From Labilibaculum euxinicum (GTDB taxonomy: Bacteria; Bacteroidota; Bacteroidia; Bacteroidales; Marinifilaceae), in contig NZ_WTCR01000005.1 of the NCBI RefSeq assembly GCF_009795715.1, positions 1 to 64,000 of the forward strand: a stretch of DNA of 64,000 nucleotides, in the 5' to 3' direction. Positions 60,803 to 64,000 of this stretch are shown in pieces (the first letter of the stretch is position 1; every line of letters begins with the position of its first letter). The translations under genes and the position numbers were made by a program. Under the pieces are notes generated by a model. The model was not told the origin of the DNA. It searched no databases and saw nothing but the letters and a program-made list of their open reading frames with translations.

Positions 60803-63800
60803 TTACAAAGTGAAAGTTAAACCAAAAGTATAAAATTCGTTACTTGGACCTGCTCCAAACTCACCAAACTTAGCTCCTATATCATTACCAAAAGTTGTTG
60901 TTTCAGGATCGATATAAACATTTTCATTTGGAGTCCACAATAGAATATTACTAGCACTTAATGACAAACTTAAAGAACTAACATGCAATCTATTGCAGAA
61001 GTTTTTAGGTACCGAATAAGATAAATTTACATTTCTAAGCTTTAAGTAAGAACGATCGATAATAGCATCTTCATCTCCATCAAATCCACCACCATCACCA
61101 TAGAATTTGTGTAACCCAGTAGGGTCGACAGGAGTAGTATTTTCAATCCATCCTCCTTGTCCGTCAGAAACAACAGAATTGGGTACTAAGAAAGTTTTTC
61201 TATCATTCAATACTGATTCAGGATTCGCACCTGTCCAATGCAAATAATCCTTAGTATATGAATACATGTATCCACCATAACTAAAATCTAAGGTTGCACC
61301 CAAACTAAATCCTTTATAAGTAAAGGTATTGGTTAAACCCATTCTGAAATCAGCATCAACATCTTTTCCGATAAATTCAGTTTCTGCTGTAGCTTGTGGA
61401 TTACCACTACCATCAACTACTGTGTGCATCACGCCGTCAATTTCAACCTTTTTAACTGAAGCAATTTTGAACTGTCCCATAGATTTTCCTTCTATTGCAA
61501 CAATAGATGCACCGCCAAAACCATCAAGATACACCTCATCGACATCCAGAGATTCAATAGTGTTTTTATTAACCGAAACATTATATGCAATATCCCATGC
61601 AAAATTTTCTGTCTTAACAGGTGTTAAATTTACAGCAACTTCAAAACCTTCATTACGAACATCACCTAAATTTGCAACCTGACTAGTATAACCTGATGAC
61701 GGATCTTTAGGCAGACTTGCAATCAATCCTTCTGTTAATCGGTTATAATAAGACACATCGAAACCAAAACGGTTATTGAAGAATTGAGCCTCGAAACCAA
61801 GCTCAAATTCCTTTGTTAACTCATTTTTCAAATCAGGATTTCCTAAACGGTTTGAAGCTGAATATGAATTAACTCCTCCAATAGGGAAAGACAAATCATC
61901 AATATTTGGATAACCCGGATTATCAGAAGTAGCAGATACATAACGATCATAAACTGAATAAGCATCAGCATCATTACCTGTCATACCATAGGCTGCCCTA
62001 ACTTTTGCAAAACTAAGAATACCAGTATCGATATCATTGTATTTTAAGAAATCAGTAATTAGGAAACTTCCTGTAACACCTGGGTAAAAATAATCATTTT
62101 GCTCTAGAGGTAAAGTTGATGACCAGTCATTACGTGCCGTTAAAGTCAAATACGCATAGTTTCTATAACTAAAATCAACATTAGCATAAACACCGATTAA
62201 ACGACGTTTTGAATGTGAATGTCCAGAAGTAGAAGGAGAAAAACTGTTATTCAAATTATAAAACCCGGGAATATCGATAGAATTAATACTACCATATAGG
62301 TAAGTCATACTTCTTTCGTTAACATTCATACCAGCAATAGCATTTAAAGTAAAATCTTCGCTGATATTTTTCTTATAGCTCATCATCACATCGTGATTAA
62401 CCTGAGTTCTTTCAGTTCTTGTTTCAGTGAATTTACCCGCATTGGCCGGACCAGACTCATTAGGTGAACCTGGAGTAAAATCGATAATAGCAGTATGAGT
62501 TTCGCCCAAAGCAACTTCATAATCACCACCAAAACGGTAACTCAATCGCAAATCATCAGTAAAATCATAATCCAATTGAATTTTACCGAAAAGTTTTTTC
62601 TTATTTTGCTCCGCACCATCCTCATTCAACACATAATAAGGATTTACACCGTAAGGCGTAAAATAGTTATCCAGATTATTGAATTTATTCTTATAATCCT
62701 TCATATCAACGATCGAAATATCATTGGCGCTTTCATAAAGAGATCTAAATACAGATGTACCTTGGCCTGATGCTACAGCTTTGGTCTTCTCAGTACTGAA
62801 ATTTACATTAGCACTAACAGTTAATTTTCCAGCTGTATGAGAACCTTTAGTTGCAATCGTATATCTATCGTAAGAATCATTGTCAGTAGGTATTACACCA
62901 TCAACAGAGTTTTGAGACAAAGATAAAAGGAAGTTTGTGGTCGCATTACCACCACTCAAAGAAACTGAGTTTTTAAGATTCTTACCAACTTCGTAAAATT
63001 CACGGGTTCTATCTTCTAAAAAAACATAAGGTTTAATTTGCTGACTATTATCAACGATATTTCCCCAAACTCGATCTTTTCCATCAAAAGCAGGACCCCA
63101 GTTACCATTCTCATCCAAAGCTCTTTCTCCACTCCAACCTTGACCAAATTGTTTTTGGACTTCTGGAAGTCGACCGACTCTAGAAAAAGTAGTTGAACCA
63201 CTATACGAAACACGCATCTTACCATCAGTATTTTTACCTGATTTAGTAGTAATCATGATAACACCATTAGCTGCACGAGAACCATATAGTGCTGTTGCTG
63301 CAGCACCTTTTAATACTGTCATGTCTTCAATATCATCCGCATTTATAGCATTGATACCAGAACCGAAGTCAACCTGTGCATTCAAAGCACTTCCAGATTG
63401 GTTCTGTACATTAGTAATAGGTACGCCGTCAACAATATAGAGTGGTTGATTATTTCCAAAAGAGGATGCACCACGAATCATTACATTTTGTGTTGCACCT
63501 GGCCCTGGAGCTGTTGCAATATCAACACCAGCAACCTTACCTTGCAAAGCATTCATTGGATTAACAACTTGAGATTTTCCAATCTCATCGCCACCTATAG
63601 ATGTAGCAGCGTATCCAAGAGCTTTTTTCTCACGAGTTACTCCCATTGCAGTTACAACTACCTCATCCATACCAATAGATTCAGTCTCCATAACAACATT
63701 AATTGTAGAAGAGGTAATTTCACGTTCCTGCATAGTCATTCCAACAAAAGAAAAGACCAAAACCTTTCCATCAGCGGGAACATTTAAGGAGTAATTACCA

Positions 63801-63973
63801 TCGAAATCTGTAGTGGTACCGATGGTTGTACCTTTAACAATTACGGAAACTCCCGGGATAGACAGCCCATCATCGGCTGAAGTAACCACCCCTGAAACTT
63901 CTCGACTTTGAGCTAGAACGCTCTGTAATCCTATCACGAATAGGATTAACATCGAAAACAAACTTTTTTTCAT
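60803..63973 (-). CDS. SusC/RagA family TonB-linked outer-membrane receptor
   Basis: A 1056-residue TonB-dependent outer-membrane transporter. Order: signal peptide (1-21, ending SVLAQ), carboxypeptidase-regulatory-like domain (about 23-95, EVSGVVTSADDGLSIPGVSV), a TonB-box-like region VVTAMGVTREKKALGYA, plug domain with IRGASSFGNNQPLYIVDGVP and MTVLKGAAATALYGSRAANG, and a C-terminal 22-strand barrel closing in FYTFGLTFTL. No N-terminal sigma/anti-sigma (STN) domain is present. First gene of a four-gene operon, followed by the SusD-like gene. Its promoter lies beyond or at the window edge. Confidence 0.95.
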   Translation of the reverse strand: MKKSLFSMLILFVIGLQSVLAQSREVSGVVTSADDGLSIPGVSVIVKGTTIGTTTDFDGNYSLNVPADGKVLVFSFVGMTMQEREITSSTINVVMETESIGMDEVVVTAMGVTREKKALGYAATSIGGDEIGKSQVVNPMNALQGKVAGVDIATAPGPGATQNVMIRGASSFGNNQPLYIVDGVPITNVQNQSGSALNAQVDFGSGINAINADDIEDMTVLKGAAATALYGSRAANGVIMITTKSGKNTDGKMRVSYSGSTTFSRVGRLPEVQKQFGQGWSGERALDENGNWGPAFDGKDRVWGNIVDNSQQIKPYVFLEDRTREFYEVGKNLKNSVSLSGGNATTNFLLSLSQNSVDGVIPTDNDSYDRYTIATKGSHTAGKLTVSANVNFSTEKTKAVASGQGTSVFRSLYESANDISIVDMKDYKNKFNNLDNYFTPYGVNPYYVLNEDGAEQNKKKLFGKIQLDYDFTDDLRLSYRFGGDYEVALGETHTAIIDFTPGSPNESGPANAGKFTETRTERTQVNHDVMMSYKKNISEDFTLNAIAGMNVNERSMTYLYGSINSIDIPGFYNLNNSFSPSTSGHSHSKRRLIGVYANVDFSYRNYAYLTLTARNDWSSTLPLEQNDYFYPGVTGSFLITDFLKYNDIDTGILSFAKVRAAYGMTGNDADAYSVYDRYVSATSDNPGYPNIDDLSFPIGGVNSYSASNRLGNPDLKNELTKEFELGFEAQFFNNRFGFDVSYYNRLTEGLIASLPKDPSSGYTSQVANLGDVRNEGFEVAVNLTPVKTENFAWDIAYNVSVNKNTIESLDVDEVYLDGFGGASIVAIEGKSMGQFKIASVKKVEIDGVMHTVVDGSGNPQATAETEFIGKDVDADFRMGLTNTFTYKGFSLGATLDFSYGGYMYSYTKDYLHWTGANPESVLNDRKTFLVPNSVVSDGQGGWIENTTPVDPTGLHKFYGDGGGFDGDEDAIIDRSYLKLRNVNLSYSVPKNFCNRLHVSSLSLSLSASNILLWTPNENVYIDPETTTFGNDIGAKFGEFGAGPSNEFYTFGLTFTL

Positions 63974-64000
63974 AAACCTTTAGTTAGTGGTTAATTAACA

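Overview
The window looks like chromosomal DNA of a low-GC, probably marine Bacteroidota, most like the Marinifilaceae/Marinilabiliales group (Labilibaculum, Marinifilum, Ancylomarina); the genus-level guess is inference. Support comes from type IX secretion/gliding genes (PorP/SprF, PD40-OmpA, a CHU_C-tailed protein, the DUF5103 plug protein), a SusC/SusD cluster, a full Na+-translocating NADH:quinone reductase operon, a fused alpha-beta 2-oxoacid dehydrogenase E1, and several promoters of the Bacteroidota type (TTTG, 19-21 nt, TAnnTTTG). No rRNA, tRNA, prophage, CRISPR array or intact insertion sequence was seen.

Layout. 1-3.2 kb is accessory-like: dispersed extragenic palindromes, two small unknown genes, a DUF6261-like gene between short inverted repeats, and a 287-bp MITE-like insertion. 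3.2-7 kb holds a sodium:solute symporter, recR and the E2 acyltransferase. 7-11.2 kb has a large PD40/SPOR-repeat protein, a GNAT enzyme and a lone HsdR-N-like nuclease-fold protein. 11.3-13 kb has amn and holA. 13.1-18.8 kb is a tight plus-strand run: CHU_C protein, PorP/SprF, PD40-OmpA protein, rhomboid protease, HAD phosphatase, class IV aminotransferase. 18.8-25.5 kb has YqgE, an NhaC antiporter, a GNAT enzyme, three copies of a structured RNA-like element, and the fused E1. 25.6-33.7 kb is the Na+-NQR region: an 80-aa membrane protein, a 55-aa NqrM-like protein, apbE and nqrABCDEF. 33.8-38.6 kb has the T9SS plug gene, a small RWSRKGY protein plus bioB, and a second NhaC. 38.8-44.3 kb carries both proline catabolism enzymes with an FtsB/DivIC-like gene, a GT2 and an OmpH/Skp gene between them. 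44.3-51.3 kb has a nitroreductase, paired Mn-type and Fe-type superoxide dismutases, a MATE pump, a degenerate futalosine-hydrolase-like gene, folE and fabD. 51.3-57.5 kb has a receiver/PEP-synthase-like fusion and korAB. 57.8-64 kb is a SusC/SusD operon with two lipoproteins.

How the genes fit together. Sodium is a common thread: NQR exports Na+, two NhaC antiporters and an SSS symporter use or adjust the gradient, and the small cysteine-rich protein beside apbE fits the iron-delivery factor needed by NqrD/NqrE. Branched-chain 2-oxoacid oxidation is split between the E2 gene (5.6 kb) and the fused E1 gene (23-25.4 kb), each with its own promoter-like site.

The most unusual observation is at 22.2-22.9 kb. 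Three diverged copies of an element each keep two stems by compensatory base changes, and the only imperfect pair fits a transcript from the minus strand (a G-U pair there, a C-A mismatch on the other strand). I do not recognise this RNA.
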